A DNA stretch of 64,000 nt. Origin: Bifidobacterium parmae. Lineage in GTDB: Bacteria; Actinomycetota; Actinomycetes; Actinomycetales; Bifidobacteriaceae. This document shows positions 24,940 to 34,360 of this stretch, in pieces. The stretch's first letter is position 1. Each line of letters opens with the position of its first letter. The DNA lies in NCBI RefSeq assembly GCF_002860365.1, contig NZ_NMWT01000001.1, positions 62,001 through 126,000 on the forward strand, in the 5' to 3' direction. Below the pieces are notes generated by a model. The model was not told where the DNA came from, did no database searches, and saw nothing but the letters and a program-made list of their open reading frames with translations. The translations under genes and the position numbers were made by a program.

Positions 24940-26364
24940 TCAACGGCTTCTGATCGCGTCGGCCACGCTGCGGCGCAACGCGGGGCGGATCTGCATGTAC
25001 TGGATGAGGAACAACGCCAGCCAGCAGGCCGCTGCCGCGCCGATCACACCGGTCCACGGGATCTCGGCCACCGGAACACCGACGAGCGTGATGGAGCGTG
25101 TGGCGAGCACGAGCGAGCTGACGGCGACCGGGATGAGCGCGAGGACGACCGCGCCGGCGGCCAATTGCAGGCTCTGCCACAGGATCATGCGCGTCACCCG
25201 GCGCGGCGACATGCCGATGCTGCGCAGCAGCGCCTGGTCGGCGACCATGCCGCGGTTCGACAACGCGATGACGGCCAGGCTCGTGGCCAGGGACACGATG
25301 CACAGCATCGCGATCATCAGCAGCGAGTCCGCGTAGTTCAGGCTCGTCGGATGGCCACCCAGGGCCAGTATCCGCCCGTAGGACCGCGCGCAGGTCAGCA
25401 GGGTCGCGGACAATCCCAGAGCCAGTGCGAGCGGGGCGATGGTGTTCATACTGGACACGGCCTTCGCCCTAGCGGCACGGGCCGCGAGCACGCCGGTCGC
25501 CGACCCGCACAGGCGGCACATGACGCGTCCCGCGTCCAACAGGATCGGGACCAGCACGCCGGCGAGGACATACATGCCGAACGACGCGATGATCCCGGCC
25601 CATAATGCGCCGTTGAACGTCTGGCCGGCCTCCTGTCCGAACGCGCGGGCGCGCGGCATGCCCATGCCGGAGAACGCCAATACCAGCGCCGCCGCCATGA
25701 CAACCAGTCCCAGCGTCCAGCGCACCCAATACCGCCATCCACGCCGTCCAATCGGCGCGTCCTTGCCGCGGATCGCCTCGATGGGACGGACCTTCGCCGC
25801 ACGCATCGAGGGCACAAACGCGCCCAGCATGCACGTGACCACGCCCAACAGCAGCGAGCCGAGCCATGCCGCCACGGACGGCGCGAACGCGGGAGGGACG
25901 AACGAGCCGAGCCCGCCGGCGAAGCTCTCCGCGGCCATCGCGTCGAACTCGGGAACCGCGAGCAGGCTGGCCGGCATCGCGATCAGTGAACCGAGCAGCG
26001 AGCCAATGAAGCTCGCCACGCCCACGAGCATCCACATGCCCGCACGCACCTGGCTCGGGCTGGCGCCCATGAGACGCCATTGCGCGAACGTGCCGCGGAT
26101 GCGGTCAACCGTGGCCGAACCGACCACCGTGAGCGAGAAGAACGCAAGCAACGCCACCACGACATAGATCGTGACCGACACCATGGCGAACTCGGCCGGA
26201 TCCAAACCCGCCAGCCGGGCGGCCGACGCGAACGACGGCGACGAGGTCCACACGAACTGGTTCATGCACACGCCCACCAGCGTGGTCACCACCGCGACCA
26301 CCATGATCGTGGGCACCCAACCCGCGAGATTGTCGCGGAACACGCGAAGCACATACCTACCCAC
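24940..26364 (-). CDS. FtsX-like ABC permease
   Basis: 474 aa with at least eight hydrophobic helices in two FtsX-type blocks (first around VVALLAFFSLTVVG to LGSLLLGVVTCMLGAF, second around SLLMIAMLCIVSLATSLAVIAL to the C terminus). The internal LLRSIGMSPRRVTRMI loop is typical of the family. GTG start at 26364 overlaps the ATPase stop by 8 nt. Resembles the BceB/peptide-resistance permeases but lacks the large extracellular domain, which fits bacteriocin self-protection or export. Confidence 0.85.
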   Translation of the reverse strand: MGRYVLRVFRDNLAGWVPTIMVVAVVTTLVGVCMNQFVWTSSPSFASAARLAGLDPAEFAMVSVTIYVVVALLAFFSLTVVGSATVDRIRGTFAQWRLMGASPSQVRAGMWMLVGVASFIGSLLGSLIAMPASLLAVPEFDAMAAESFAGGLGSFVPPAFAPSVAAWLGSLLLGVVTCMLGAFVPSMRAAKVRPIEAIRGKDAPIGRRGWRYWVRWTLGLVVMAAALVLAFSGMGMPRARAFGQEAGQTFNGALWAGIIASFGMYVLAGVLVPILLDAGRVMCRLCGSATGVLAARAARAKAVSSMNTIAPLALALGLSATLLTCARSYGRILALGGHPTSLNYADSLLMIAMLCIVSLATSLAVIALSNRGMVADQALLRSIGMSPRRVTRMILWQSLQLAAGAVVLALIPVAVSSLVLATRSITLVGVPVAEIPWTGVIGAAAACWLALFLIQYMQIRPALRRSVADAIRSR

Positions 26365-27160
26365 GGCGAACCTCCTGACCGTGCTGCGACATGGGCGGCT
26401 CGAACGTGCGGCGCATGCCCTCGACGATCTGCCCGGCGGTCAGCCTGCCCGCGACGTGGGTGATCCCGCCGTCACGCAGGAAGACTACGCGGTCGGCCAG
26501 TGCGGCGGCATCCGTGTCATGCGTGACCATGACCACGCTGGAACCCGAATCCGCCAGCTCGCGCAGCACCTGCAGCACGAGCTCGCTGTTCGCGGTGTCG
26601 AGCGCGCCGGTGGGCTCGTCGGCGAACACCACCGACGGACGCAAGAGCAGGGCCCGGCACAGGGCCACGCGCTGCTGCTCTCCACCGGACAGGGCGCTCA
26701 CCACGGTCCTCGCCCTCTGGCGCAGACCGAACCGGGACAACAGCTGCGTGACATGCACGTAGTCGGCCTTGCGATGAGCGAGCGAGAGCGGCAGCATCAC
26801 GTTCTCCTCGACCGTCAGATACGGCACGAGGTTGTACTGCTGGAACACGAAACCGATATGCCCGCGGATGAACCGCGAACGACGCTCCTCGTCCAACGCG
26901 TAGATGTCGGTGCCGCCGATGACGACCCGGCCCGAGTCGGGACTGTCCAAACCGGACAACACGTACAACAGAGAGGTCTTGCCCGCACCCGAAGGCCCGA
27001 CGATCGCCGTCAACCCGGCACCGGGAATATCCAACGAGACATCATTGAGAATCACACTCGGACTGGAACCATCAGCGGAAACCACACGCTTGACCAGCCC
27101 ACGCGCCTGAATCGATAAATATGTATTTACCCCAATGAAGTCATTTGGTTGTTTTTTCAT
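26357..27160 (-). CDS. ABC transporter ATP-binding protein, TCS1 operon
   Basis: 267 aa ATPase of the MacB/BceA type: Walker A GPSGAGKTS, Q-loop FQQYNLVPY, signature LSGGEQQR, Walker B VVFADEPTGALD, H-loop VTHD. First gene of the operon ATPase-permease-lipoprotein-membrane protein-kinase-regulator. The first 20 or so codons are AT-rich and the remainder GC-rich, mirroring the switch in response regulator 1 at the other end of the operon. AAGGA lies 12 bp before the ATG. Palindrome c is 79 bp upstream. Confidence 0.92.
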   Translation of the reverse strand: MKKQPNDFIGVNTYLSIQARGLVKRVVSADGSSPSVILNDVSLDIPGAGLTAIVGPSGAGKTSLLYVLSGLDSPDSGRVVIGGTDIYALDEERRSRFIRGHIGFVFQQYNLVPYLTVEENVMLPLSLAHRKADYVHVTQLLSRFGLRQRARTVVSALSGGEQQRVALCRALLLRPSVVFADEPTGALDTANSELVLQVLRELADSGSSVVMVTHDTDAAALADRVVFLRDGGITHVAGRLTAGQIVEGMRRTFEPPMSQHGQEVRRG

Positions 27161-27238
27161 GGACGAGAATCCTTCCTACGAGAGTGCTACTGCCGACAGT
27201 ATCCATAAAGACGAGTCAATCGTCTATGCCGGAGAGAC

Positions 27239-27262
27239 GATTGACATCAAAAGATGTCAATC
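27239..27262. promoter_or_regulatory. Shared inverted repeat, site c
   Basis: Perfect 10-bp arms GATTGACATC / GATGTCAATC around spacer aaaa; core variant with GACATC instead of GTCATC. It overlaps the stop codon of the protease gene and lies 79 bp upstream of the ABC/two-component operon. Confidence 0.6.
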
Positions 27263-29059
27263 TGTGTCGAAGAGAGAGTCGAGTAACCATATAGTTGATA
27301 AACAGCCACCGGTCAAAGAATCATCAGAATTGTGATGTCCTTCATCTAAAAGTTGCAAAAACACCGAATTATGTGCGGACGGAACAATAGCCGAATATGA
27401 ATTCAGCCATTGTTCCGTATATAAGAGAGGCGCCTTTATATCATTCTTGCCGGCAGTAATCCAAATGTCAGGAGCTTGATTAGAAAAATCAGCTGGAAGA
27501 CGCCGCAATTGCGCCAAAGGTGAAAACGAGTCATAGCAAGAAGATGATGATGGATATCCGAATTCATCCCAATCGCTAATTGTAAGTGGATTGTCGGGGT
27601 TTGTGAGAATCAATTCCGGTGTTAAAAAAGGGTGCGATAATTGAACAATTTTGAAATAATCCGGGCGGCGCAATGCGGCAGAAAGAACAACCAAAGCGCC
27701 GGCGCTTGAACCCACTGCTCCAATGCGTTTGGCGTCACATAAGTTATTTGCAATCAATCCTTTAGTGCAATCGAGAAAATCATTGATAGATATGAACTTA
27801 TTGTTTTTTATCGCTTGCCTATGCCATTCCTCCCCATACTCGCCCCCACCTCGAATATGGCAGAAGGCAACAGTTATGCCGGACTGTATGACATATGAAA
27901 TCAAACGGTCATAGGCTCCCTCAAGTGCGATTCCATAACATCCGTATGCCATCAATAGAATAGGAGACTGCTCGAGAATACTATCAAGTCTATAAAAAAG
28001 TGTAATGGGAATATTTGTTTGATCTCTACTCCGGATAATAATTTTGCGACAGTGAATATTAGGTGTGGACGATACAGCCTCTAAGAATCCTTTCCTATTT
28101 CCTGTTACAATTTGCGTTTGATGGATTGGAGATGATATGCAGAAAACAGGGAATCTATCCTGAAATCCAAGAAAACTAATAACTCCACAAGGAGGAGCTT
28201 TCCATATCCCATTTTGTCCGAGAGATGGAATCCAGATGGCGGAGTCGCCCGATAGGCGTCCTATCACATAAACAATCCCATTACGCTTTTGCAATGATTT
28301 AGGAATAAATCCATGGGGAGACTGAATCATTTGCCTATCATGTATATCGTTAAAAAAGTTAATAATTAGAAGTTGGTTATTGACGATAGCATATAGAAGA
28401 GTATTTGTAATCTCCATCGAATCAATGGGGAGTGATGCAGTAATTTCCCTAAAGCGTGTGTCTCTTTCGCCGAAATCATCGAAAAACAGCATACGAGAAT
28501 TGTCTCCGTGCGTCATTCTTATAACAATAACCGCATCATTACTGCAAACGAAAGATAATATATCATATTCACTATTTGTGCCGTATACTTCAATGATGCC
28601 ACACTTGTTTGCCATCATTAGTTTATACGGGCGATTTGATTTGCTTTTATTAATCCAATAGATAGAATGGTATGTCGTTCTTATCTGAGGTACAACATTG
28701 TTGCACCTCAGAAGAATATTGGCGGATTGCTTTTTCAATTCATATAATGAAATAGTGTACAAATCAGTTTTTGGCATCTGCGTTAATAATGCCGCTATTG
28801 TCTTCTCTGAATTAATGTAAAAACCAGATATTCTTCCAATCGGTTTTTGACATAAATGAATATATTGCGACGGATCATCCTTGAAATGAATTACTAGTTC
28901 ATTATTAATTTGCATTAATTCGAGCGATTGATTACTGGAATAATGAAAATTATTTGTATCCTCTATTAAATGTTCACAAAGTTGTTGCGCCTTGCTGCGA
29001 TACTTGTCAGAGAATTCTTCATACAATTTGATGGGTTGATTGAGTGTTGTACACTTCAT
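27257..29059 (-). CDS. Prolyl-oligopeptidase (S9) protease, probable lanthipeptide leader peptidase
   Basis: 600 aa: N-terminal beta-propeller-like part (about 1-340) and C-terminal alpha/beta hydrolase with GGGEYGEEWH, nucleophile Ser in GSSAGALV (about 445), catalytic Asp in TAGKNDIKAP and His in DEGHHNSDD. No signal peptide, so it acts inside the cell. In class III lanthipeptide loci, S9 enzymes such as FlaP remove the leader from the modified precursor, and this gene follows lanKC and the precursor gene directly. GGAG lies 6 bp before the ATG. Strongly AT-rich, like the rest of the lanthipeptide cluster and unlike the host genes. Confidence 0.88.
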   Translation of the reverse strand: MKCTTLNQPIKLYEEFSDKYRSKAQQLCEHLIEDTNNFHYSSNQSLELMQINNELVIHFKDDPSQYIHLCQKPIGRISGFYINSEKTIAALLTQMPKTDLYTISLYELKKQSANILLRCNNVVPQIRTTYHSIYWINKSKSNRPYKLMMANKCGIIEVYGTNSEYDILSFVCSNDAVIVIRMTHGDNSRMLFFDDFGERDTRFREITASLPIDSMEITNTLLYAIVNNQLLIINFFNDIHDRQMIQSPHGFIPKSLQKRNGIVYVIGRLSGDSAIWIPSLGQNGIWKAPPCGVISFLGFQDRFPVFCISSPIHQTQIVTGNRKGFLEAVSSTPNIHCRKIIIRSRDQTNIPITLFYRLDSILEQSPILLMAYGCYGIALEGAYDRLISYVIQSGITVAFCHIRGGGEYGEEWHRQAIKNNKFISINDFLDCTKGLIANNLCDAKRIGAVGSSAGALVVLSAALRRPDYFKIVQLSHPFLTPELILTNPDNPLTISDWDEFGYPSSSSCYDSFSPLAQLRRLPADFSNQAPDIWITAGKNDIKAPLLYTEQWLNSYSAIVPSAHNSVFLQLLDEGHHNSDDSLTGGCLSTIWLLDSLFDTD

Positions 29060-29075
29060 AGTTACTCCATTGCAA

Positions 29076-29116
29076 AAGTGTCTGGCATCAATTTTGCGAA
29101 TTGGTGCCAGACACTT
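29076..29116 (-). terminator. Hairpin between lanthipeptide precursor and protease genes
   Basis: An 18-bp stem (AAGTGTCTGGC pairing with GCCAGACACTT plus seven inner pairs, one a wobble) with a 5-nt loop and a short T-run on the minus strand, 7 bp after the precursor stop. It is probably a leaky terminator or 3' stabiliser that gives more precursor than protease. Confidence 0.65.
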
Positions 29117-29122
29117 GTCTTG

Positions 29123-29257
29123 TCAGCAGTTGCTGTAGGTCAAGGTACTCGGCAGGCCCGGGCAGGGGCCATTGAAGCTAAACGTGCTGATACGTGCTGC
29201 ATCATCCGTTTCGCCGTCAGCAGTCAAGATTTGAAAATCAAGAACGTTGTTTCCCAT
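29123..29257 (-). CDS. Class III lanthipeptide precursor peptide
   Basis: 44 aa, shorter than usual gene-finder limits. The leader begins MGNNVLDFQIL, matching the class III LanKC-recognition motif (hydrophobic-L-D/E-L/F-Q). The C-terminal part holds two ring motifs: STFSFNGPC (S-x2-S-x4-C) and STLTYSNC (S-x2-T-x3-C), the pattern for labionin or (methyl)lanthionine rings, and ends in Cys. The exact leader cut is unknown; somewhere after DDAAR is plausible. AAAGGAGGT lies just upstream of the ATG and inside the last codons of lanKC; the two genes overlap by 20 nt, so precursor translation is coupled to the synthetase. The mature product cannot be named. Confidence 0.85.
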   Translation of the reverse strand: MGNNVLDFQILTADGETDDAARISTFSFNGPCPGLPSTLTYSNC

Positions 29258-31790
29258 TGTGCACCTCCTTTCTAATATCTAAGGAATCGTTCCATGACAG
29301 GAACGGTATGCCTGACCATTTCCCCTGGAGTGCGGCAAGAGATCCGAGGACTCCGGCGGATCCGGTCAGAAAATCACACGACAGTTTTAGTCCTTGATTT
29401 CCTCGGACATAAAAACCGCCTTTACTTGGAATGATAAATAGTCGAAGAGAATCGCAATATGAGTTAATTACCTGATATTCCAGCTTGCTTTTATCGTCCT
29501 TTGCATTCAGAAAAGTCAAAAAGCCTGACATACCATATGCGTATGTTCCCTGTGCACACTGATAGTAGGTGCATGCGCGAACTAGGGACTCATACTCTTT
29601 GTCCAAGAGACATTCTCCGGTCGCTTTTCGCAAGGCATATAAAGCGATTGCAATACCGCATGACCCGGTTCCCAGATATGGCAGAGTTCTCCACTTTTCA
29701 TCGTATTCCATGGTCATATTTTGGGTCAAAACACATTTTTTAATATCGTTTTGTATTGCATGTAGTGCATAATCCACATATTTTTCATCTCGATCAACCG
29801 TTCTATAGATTTCGGCCCACAATAAGGCCGTGCCAGACCAGCCATATAATAATCCAGCGGATTCACATTCGACATCGTTGGTAAGCATGTTCTGCAACTT
29901 TGATGAGGCTAAAAATAGTTCATCATATGATTTATTCGACCCGATACTTAGGTCATTTAGGCCGACGCCAGCCCATCCGGACCAATAAGTAGGATTAATG
30001 GGGTTTGCCACGGGCAAAGAATGTGCTTCTCGAGCGAGTTCATCAAATCCCGCCATGCGTAAGCCATACTCCAAACCATCTTTGCCGGCGAATCCTCGGT
30101 TTTTAACGCCCGAAAGATGATTTAAAATCCATTGAGATGCTTTTTGAACCGATGCGGAATCTATTGGATCACCTGCCAAAGCTAACGTCGACAAAGCACC
30201 CGCAACGCCATAAGGGTATCCCACCGAGGCTTGTACAGCATTAGGGCCAAATAGTTCTATATCACCGGGTAGAGCAACTGTAGCGCCTTCATCAAAATGA
30301 AGGTGTGCCTTTATTCCCCGAGCTAGTCCATGTATTAAATCTTCAATAGAAGCGAGATTGACAGCTCGCTGATCCAAGGATAGCTGAGTATTTTTAGATG
30401 TCTTTTGAATTATAGATTCGATGGAGTCTTCGTTAATATCGAGATGACTCTGCGCGTGTCTAGCGATTCGTATAATGCTTCCTTCATTGCCCTGATCTGT
30501 AATGGTGGCTTGAGGAAGAAGCATATCTAACTCCAGCAACCCTAATGAACAAAAATCTGCGTCGGTGCCGGTAAACCCTGTCAGAGGACCATATCCTGGT
30601 GCTATTTGTTTAATTCGCCATCCTTTATCCATTTTGTGCGCGAATTCAAAATCAATAAATATAGGATTAACTCCGTTTTCCATAATGATATTTTTAGGGT
30701 GAATATCACCAAGAAGCCATCCGTGTCGATGAAAGAGCGACATTGCTTTATCAAGCTGTGAAACGGTATGATCAACCCATTGCCCAAAGGCAGCATTATC
30801 TAGTTTCCAAGGAGCTGGCTTTAGTATGGGAGTTCTAAGCATGCATTCATACTTAAGGTTGTTTCCTGGTATTTTCTCCATCACGAGATAAAGGTTTTCC
30901 CATGCTCTAAACATTCCGAATACCTGAGGCACAAAGCCCGTATCTTGTAATTCGGATAAGACATGTTCTTCGTGCTTCAAACGATATACAGCATCATGGC
31001 CGTCGGAATCAAGCGCCGTATATGGTCGCGCCTCCTTTAGTACAACGATAGTTCCTTTTGAAACGTATTCATCCGTCAACGCCTCTGCGGTATACACACC
31101 TCCACCGCATGAAAAATGCATAGCTGATTTCATCTCGAATGGGAATGGTATAGATTGAGATTCTATGGATTCGTGTAGAAATTCCGGTATTTTCACCCAA
31201 TCCGGCACGATAAAGGTAGGACGACGTACATCTTCTTCCTCGACTCCGTCGGGCCTTTTCAATACACTTATATATTTTGTCTTATCCTTAGGCGGGATAA
31301 AAGCGCCGAAGCGATAGAATATAGGCCCGTTCCTCCAACGTCTATCCGAAAGGATATAGGGTCCTGACTCATTCCCAATAATGTCGTCTAACCCATTGAG
31401 AGTAGAATGAAACTCCAATTCGTTTACTGGATATATTGTAATATATTTTCCGGCAGCAGCCCTATCGGTATATTTACTGTTTTGATCAAAAAAATCAGCT
31501 TTTGTTGATAGATATTTAAATGCGACTTTTTTTGAAAAACAATAATTTGATACTTCTCTTAATATCTTTTCATAATTCCAAAGAGTTGCCGAGATGTGAA
31601 TCTTCCATCCCTGTTCCGGAATTTTAACATTACTAGGACGACAATTTGTCCATGGGGTACCTTTATATATCTTCCAATTATTTGGAAAGTGAATTTCATC
31701 ATCAAGTCTTGGCGAAGATTGACGATCTGGTGGCTCATAGAAGGAACTGTTGGACTGACAGAATGGGATATATTTTAGGTCGATGGGCAC
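29238..31790 (-). CDS. lanKC: Class III lanthipeptide synthetase (LanKC)
   Basis: 850 aa trifunctional enzyme: N-terminal phospho-Ser/Thr lyase (about 1-220), Ser/Thr kinase (about 225-480; VVLKEARPY lysine, catalytic HGWLLGDIHPKNIIM, metal-binding FIDFEFA), C-terminal LanC-like cyclase (about 500-840; YGVAGALSTLAL, GWAGVGLND, LTGSAGVLGSL). The cyclase lacks the Cys-Cys-His zinc ligands, which separates class III (LanKC) from class IV (LanL). It phosphorylates, eliminates and cyclises Ser/Thr residues of the peptide encoded at 29123. GTG start at 31790 with AAGGAA about 12 bp upstream. AT-rich throughout, indicating acquisition from a low-GC donor. Confidence 0.93.
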   Translation of the reverse strand: MPIDLKYIPFCQSNSSFYEPPDRQSSPRLDDEIHFPNNWKIYKGTPWTNCRPSNVKIPEQGWKIHISATLWNYEKILREVSNYCFSKKVAFKYLSTKADFFDQNSKYTDRAAAGKYITIYPVNELEFHSTLNGLDDIIGNESGPYILSDRRWRNGPIFYRFGAFIPPKDKTKYISVLKRPDGVEEEDVRRPTFIVPDWVKIPEFLHESIESQSIPFPFEMKSAMHFSCGGGVYTAEALTDEYVSKGTIVVLKEARPYTALDSDGHDAVYRLKHEEHVLSELQDTGFVPQVFGMFRAWENLYLVMEKIPGNNLKYECMLRTPILKPAPWKLDNAAFGQWVDHTVSQLDKAMSLFHRHGWLLGDIHPKNIIMENGVNPIFIDFEFAHKMDKGWRIKQIAPGYGPLTGFTGTDADFCSLGLLELDMLLPQATITDQGNEGSIIRIARHAQSHLDINEDSIESIIQKTSKNTQLSLDQRAVNLASIEDLIHGLARGIKAHLHFDEGATVALPGDIELFGPNAVQASVGYPYGVAGALSTLALAGDPIDSASVQKASQWILNHLSGVKNRGFAGKDGLEYGLRMAGFDELAREAHSLPVANPINPTYWSGWAGVGLNDLSIGSNKSYDELFLASSKLQNMLTNDVECESAGLLYGWSGTALLWAEIYRTVDRDEKYVDYALHAIQNDIKKCVLTQNMTMEYDEKWRTLPYLGTGSCGIAIALYALRKATGECLLDKEYESLVRACTYYQCAQGTYAYGMSGFLTFLNAKDDKSKLEYQVINSYCDSLRLFIIPSKGGFYVRGNQGLKLSCDFLTGSAGVLGSLAALQGKWSGIPFLSWNDSLDIRKEVHNGKQRS

Positions 31791-31875
31791 GATTCTGTCT
31801 CTTTCCTTATTAATGGCTTATGACATTTTTATTACATCACCTATTCGCGTGCCGCGCGACCCGTTGTGGGTTATC

Positions 31876-31893
31876 TGTTATCTCCAGATGACA
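31876..31893. promoter_or_regulatory. Shared inverted repeat, site d
   Basis: TGTTATC, spacer tcca, GATGACA: one mismatch from the shared core. It lies 86 bp upstream of the lanKC start in the 371-bp gap 31791-32161, which otherwise contains AT-rich promoter-like sequence and the terminator-like hairpin at 32103, and no gene I can support. Confidence 0.55.
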
Positions 31894-32102
31894 AGAGATA
31901 AGAGTCGATATAGATTTCCGTCCAGTCGTCGGCCTTGTCATCATATGATGATATATACATTTTTTGTATAGTTTATGTCTGTATTTGTTATAGAGTTAGT
32001 CAGAGTGTTGCTTATTTGACCTAGCGGAACATAGTGTATTTTGTGTAGATGTCCAATCGGTTGTAATCGGTGAAAAGTGATATATATGCAGCATATATAA
32101 AA

Positions 32103-32121
32103 TAACTATATTTTATAGTTA
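32103..32121 (-). terminator. Hairpin after lasso exporter gene
   Basis: TAACTAT, 5-nt loop, ATAGTTA, followed on the minus strand by a T-rich stretch (TTTTATATA). It is about 40 bp past the exporter stop codon and probably ends the lasso operon. Confidence 0.5.
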
Positions 32122-32161
32122 GATGAGGAATTATTGTAATAAATCGCCAAATTTCTTTTAG

Positions 32162-33935
32162 CTATGAGATATATTGTTCCGTTGCGAGATTGCGATAAAA
32201 TGGTGCCGTTTTAAAAAGTTGTTTATGGGTTCCCGATCCGATAATCCGCCCTTGATTAAGTACATATATAAGATCGGAGTCAATTATCGTGGCGAGTCGA
32301 TGCGCAACGATAATAAAAGTGCGGCCTTCTACCTGAGTCAATAGCTGAGTGATAAGGCGTTCGTTATCGGCGTCCAGGTTTGCGGTGGCTTCGTCGAGCA
32401 GGATGATTTTTGCCGTGGAAAGAAGGGCGCGGGCTATGGCGAGTCTTTGGCGTTCTCCGCCTGATAGCATGATTCCGTTTTCCCCTATCTGCATATCAAG
32501 ACCTTTGTCGGATCGATCTAGCAGATGGGAGAGATTCACGGATTCCAATACCCGTCGGCATTCATCATCGCTACAATCGTTTGATCCGAGAAGTAGGTTC
32601 TCTCGTATGCTACCGGACAGTGCCGGTGAATCCTGTTCCACGTATGCGATGTGGCTGCGTAAATCGTCTCGATCACAGGTTGTTATGTCCTTACCGAGTA
32701 CATTGATATTTCCGCTGGAAGGATCATAGAAACGTTCGATAAGTTGCAGGATCGTGCTTTTCCCTGCCCCTGAGGGCCCGACAAGTGCCGTGACACTTCC
32801 TTGGGATATGGAGAGATTCAGGTCACGCAGAATTGGTTTGGATCCATAGGAGAAGTAGACGTGTTGGAATTCCACCGCTGGCGGACGGGGCCCGCTGTGT
32901 GCCAGCGGCATATGTTCATTGATTGTTGCGACGACGGTGTCAGAGTCCTTTTCTTCGGGAATATCCAATATTTCCCGTATACGGTTCATTGCGGCCATTG
33001 AATTGCCGATTTGTGAGCCTGCGTAAATGATCTGGCTGAGCGGTGAGATGCTGATGAACAGCAACATGATGAACTGAGTAAGTTTCTCTACGGATAGCAG
33101 CCCTGTGGTTACGCGCCATAATCCCAGACCGAACACAATGATAGCTGCGAGTTGCAGGGCTATCGTGGCCAGTGGATTGACGATCGACTGGATTTTGGCA
33201 ATCTTGAGTCCGGACAGGCGGACGCGGTTGATCAAGGCGGCAATAACCTTATTCTCGTTCTCGAAGCCGTTTGAAGCGCGTATGGTGCGGATGCCGGCGA
33301 GATCACGATTGAGCGTGGAGGTAAGGTCGCCGAGCGTGTATTGGCTGTCATAGCTTGCTCGTTCGATGAATTTAGCGGACAGCAGCATGAGCGTGAATAC
33401 CGTAAGGAGCAAGGTGATCGCTGTGCCGAATAGGATCGGGTCAAGCATTGCCATAAACGCAGCGGAACCGATGACGGTGATGAAACCTGATGCAAGGGCT
33501 GATGTGCACTGCATGAATGCATTACGCAGTTGTGAGGTGTCGTTGCCGACACGGCTGAGCAGGTCGCCGGAGTCACGTTGATCGTATTCGCGTATGGGCA
33601 GACGTAGCAGGTGTTTGCTTAGTGCGAGACGAGCATCCCTTACGATATCCTCCCCTGTGCTCTGCAATTGGTAGTTCTGTAGGGCTGATATAGCTCCTGA
33701 AGCGGTGACGAGATAACAGCATTCCGGCAATGACGGGCCACTGGGGAACCTGGAATACACCATTCTGGAAGAAGTTGGTCATGTACTTAGGCACGAGCAG
33801 CGTCATAACGGCTCCTATGGCTCCAAGACATAGGATGAGTGCCAGCCGTCCTCGGTATTTTCGGAGAGGAGAAATCAGATTGTACATGGAGGCATGTTTC
33901 ATGTGCATGGTGTCGTCCGGGTCGTTGGCGGTCAT
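32162..33935 (-). pseudogene. Lasso-peptide ABC exporter (type D), frameshifted
   Basis: Would be an exporter of about 590 aa with fused membrane and ATPase domains. Frame 1 starts at 33935 (ATGA overlap with the B2 gene) and gives the first helix (LALILCLGAIGAVMTLLVP); it should pass into the second frame near 33713. There CTG TTA T CT CGT carries one base too many: without it the reading is LLVTASGAISALQNYQL. The second frame continues to 32162 with FEQ-free but intact Walker A GPSGAGKST, signature LSGGERQRLA, Walker B IILLDEATA and H-loop AHR. As written, export of the lasso peptide would be lost unless slippage or a sequencing error is involved. Confidence 0.8.
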
Positions 33936-34360
33936 TGCGTATCTTTCCGTTCGGAACTGGTTCTGGTGATGGTGTACCGTCTGACGGCATCAGGTTCGCC
34001 GATGGGTATGCCGTTGGCTTCGACCCAGGCGTGTGCGCGAAAGGGACGATCGGTGAACCCGGTGCACCATGTGACGGATCGGCGAGATATGCGGCATGCC
34101 GCCGCCGTGGAGAGCGACCGAAGCAGACAACCCTGCTGGCTGCGGCATCTGCGGCTTACCGAACATACGGCGTTGCGGTAACGCTTCGCCATGTCGGCAT
34201 CGGCTGGCGGATACCGTTCGGACCACGTTTCAAGCCGGCGGCAGAACTTTCCGATTCGTTGTCGTTCCATCCGTCTTCCGATAATGATGGCAATCAGCGC
34301 CACCAGGCGGTCGTGAAAGTTGACGCGTGTGGTTGCTTCCGGCTGTAGAGGGATACTCAT
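33932..34360 (-). CDS. Lasso peptide leader peptidase (B2 protein)
   Basis: 142 aa transglutaminase-like cysteine protease that removes the lasso leader. Catalytic Cys in QQGCLLRSLS (about residue 70), His in FRAHAWVEANG (about 110), followed by GEPDA where the third catalytic residue is expected. ATG at 34360 overlaps the B1 stop as ATGA, and its own stop overlaps the exporter start in the same way, so C, B1, B2 and D form one tightly coupled operon. It needs B1 to bind the leader. Confidence 0.88.
   Translation of the reverse strand: MSIPLQPEATTRVNFHDRLVALIAIIIGRRMERQRIGKFCRRLETWSERYPPADADMAKRYRNAVCSVSRRCRSQQGCLLRSLSTAAACRISRRSVTWCTGFTDRPFRAHAWVEANGIPIGEPDAVRRYTITRTSSERKDTQ

Noticed and set aside
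29238-31790. LanKC as a class IV (LanL) enzyme
   Set aside because: The cyclase domain lacks the Cys-Cys-His zinc ligands expected of LanL.
33573-33935. Separate 120-aa protein upstream of the lasso exporter
   Set aside because: Its first 70 residues are the missing N-terminus of the exporter; the tail after the frameshift is nonsense.
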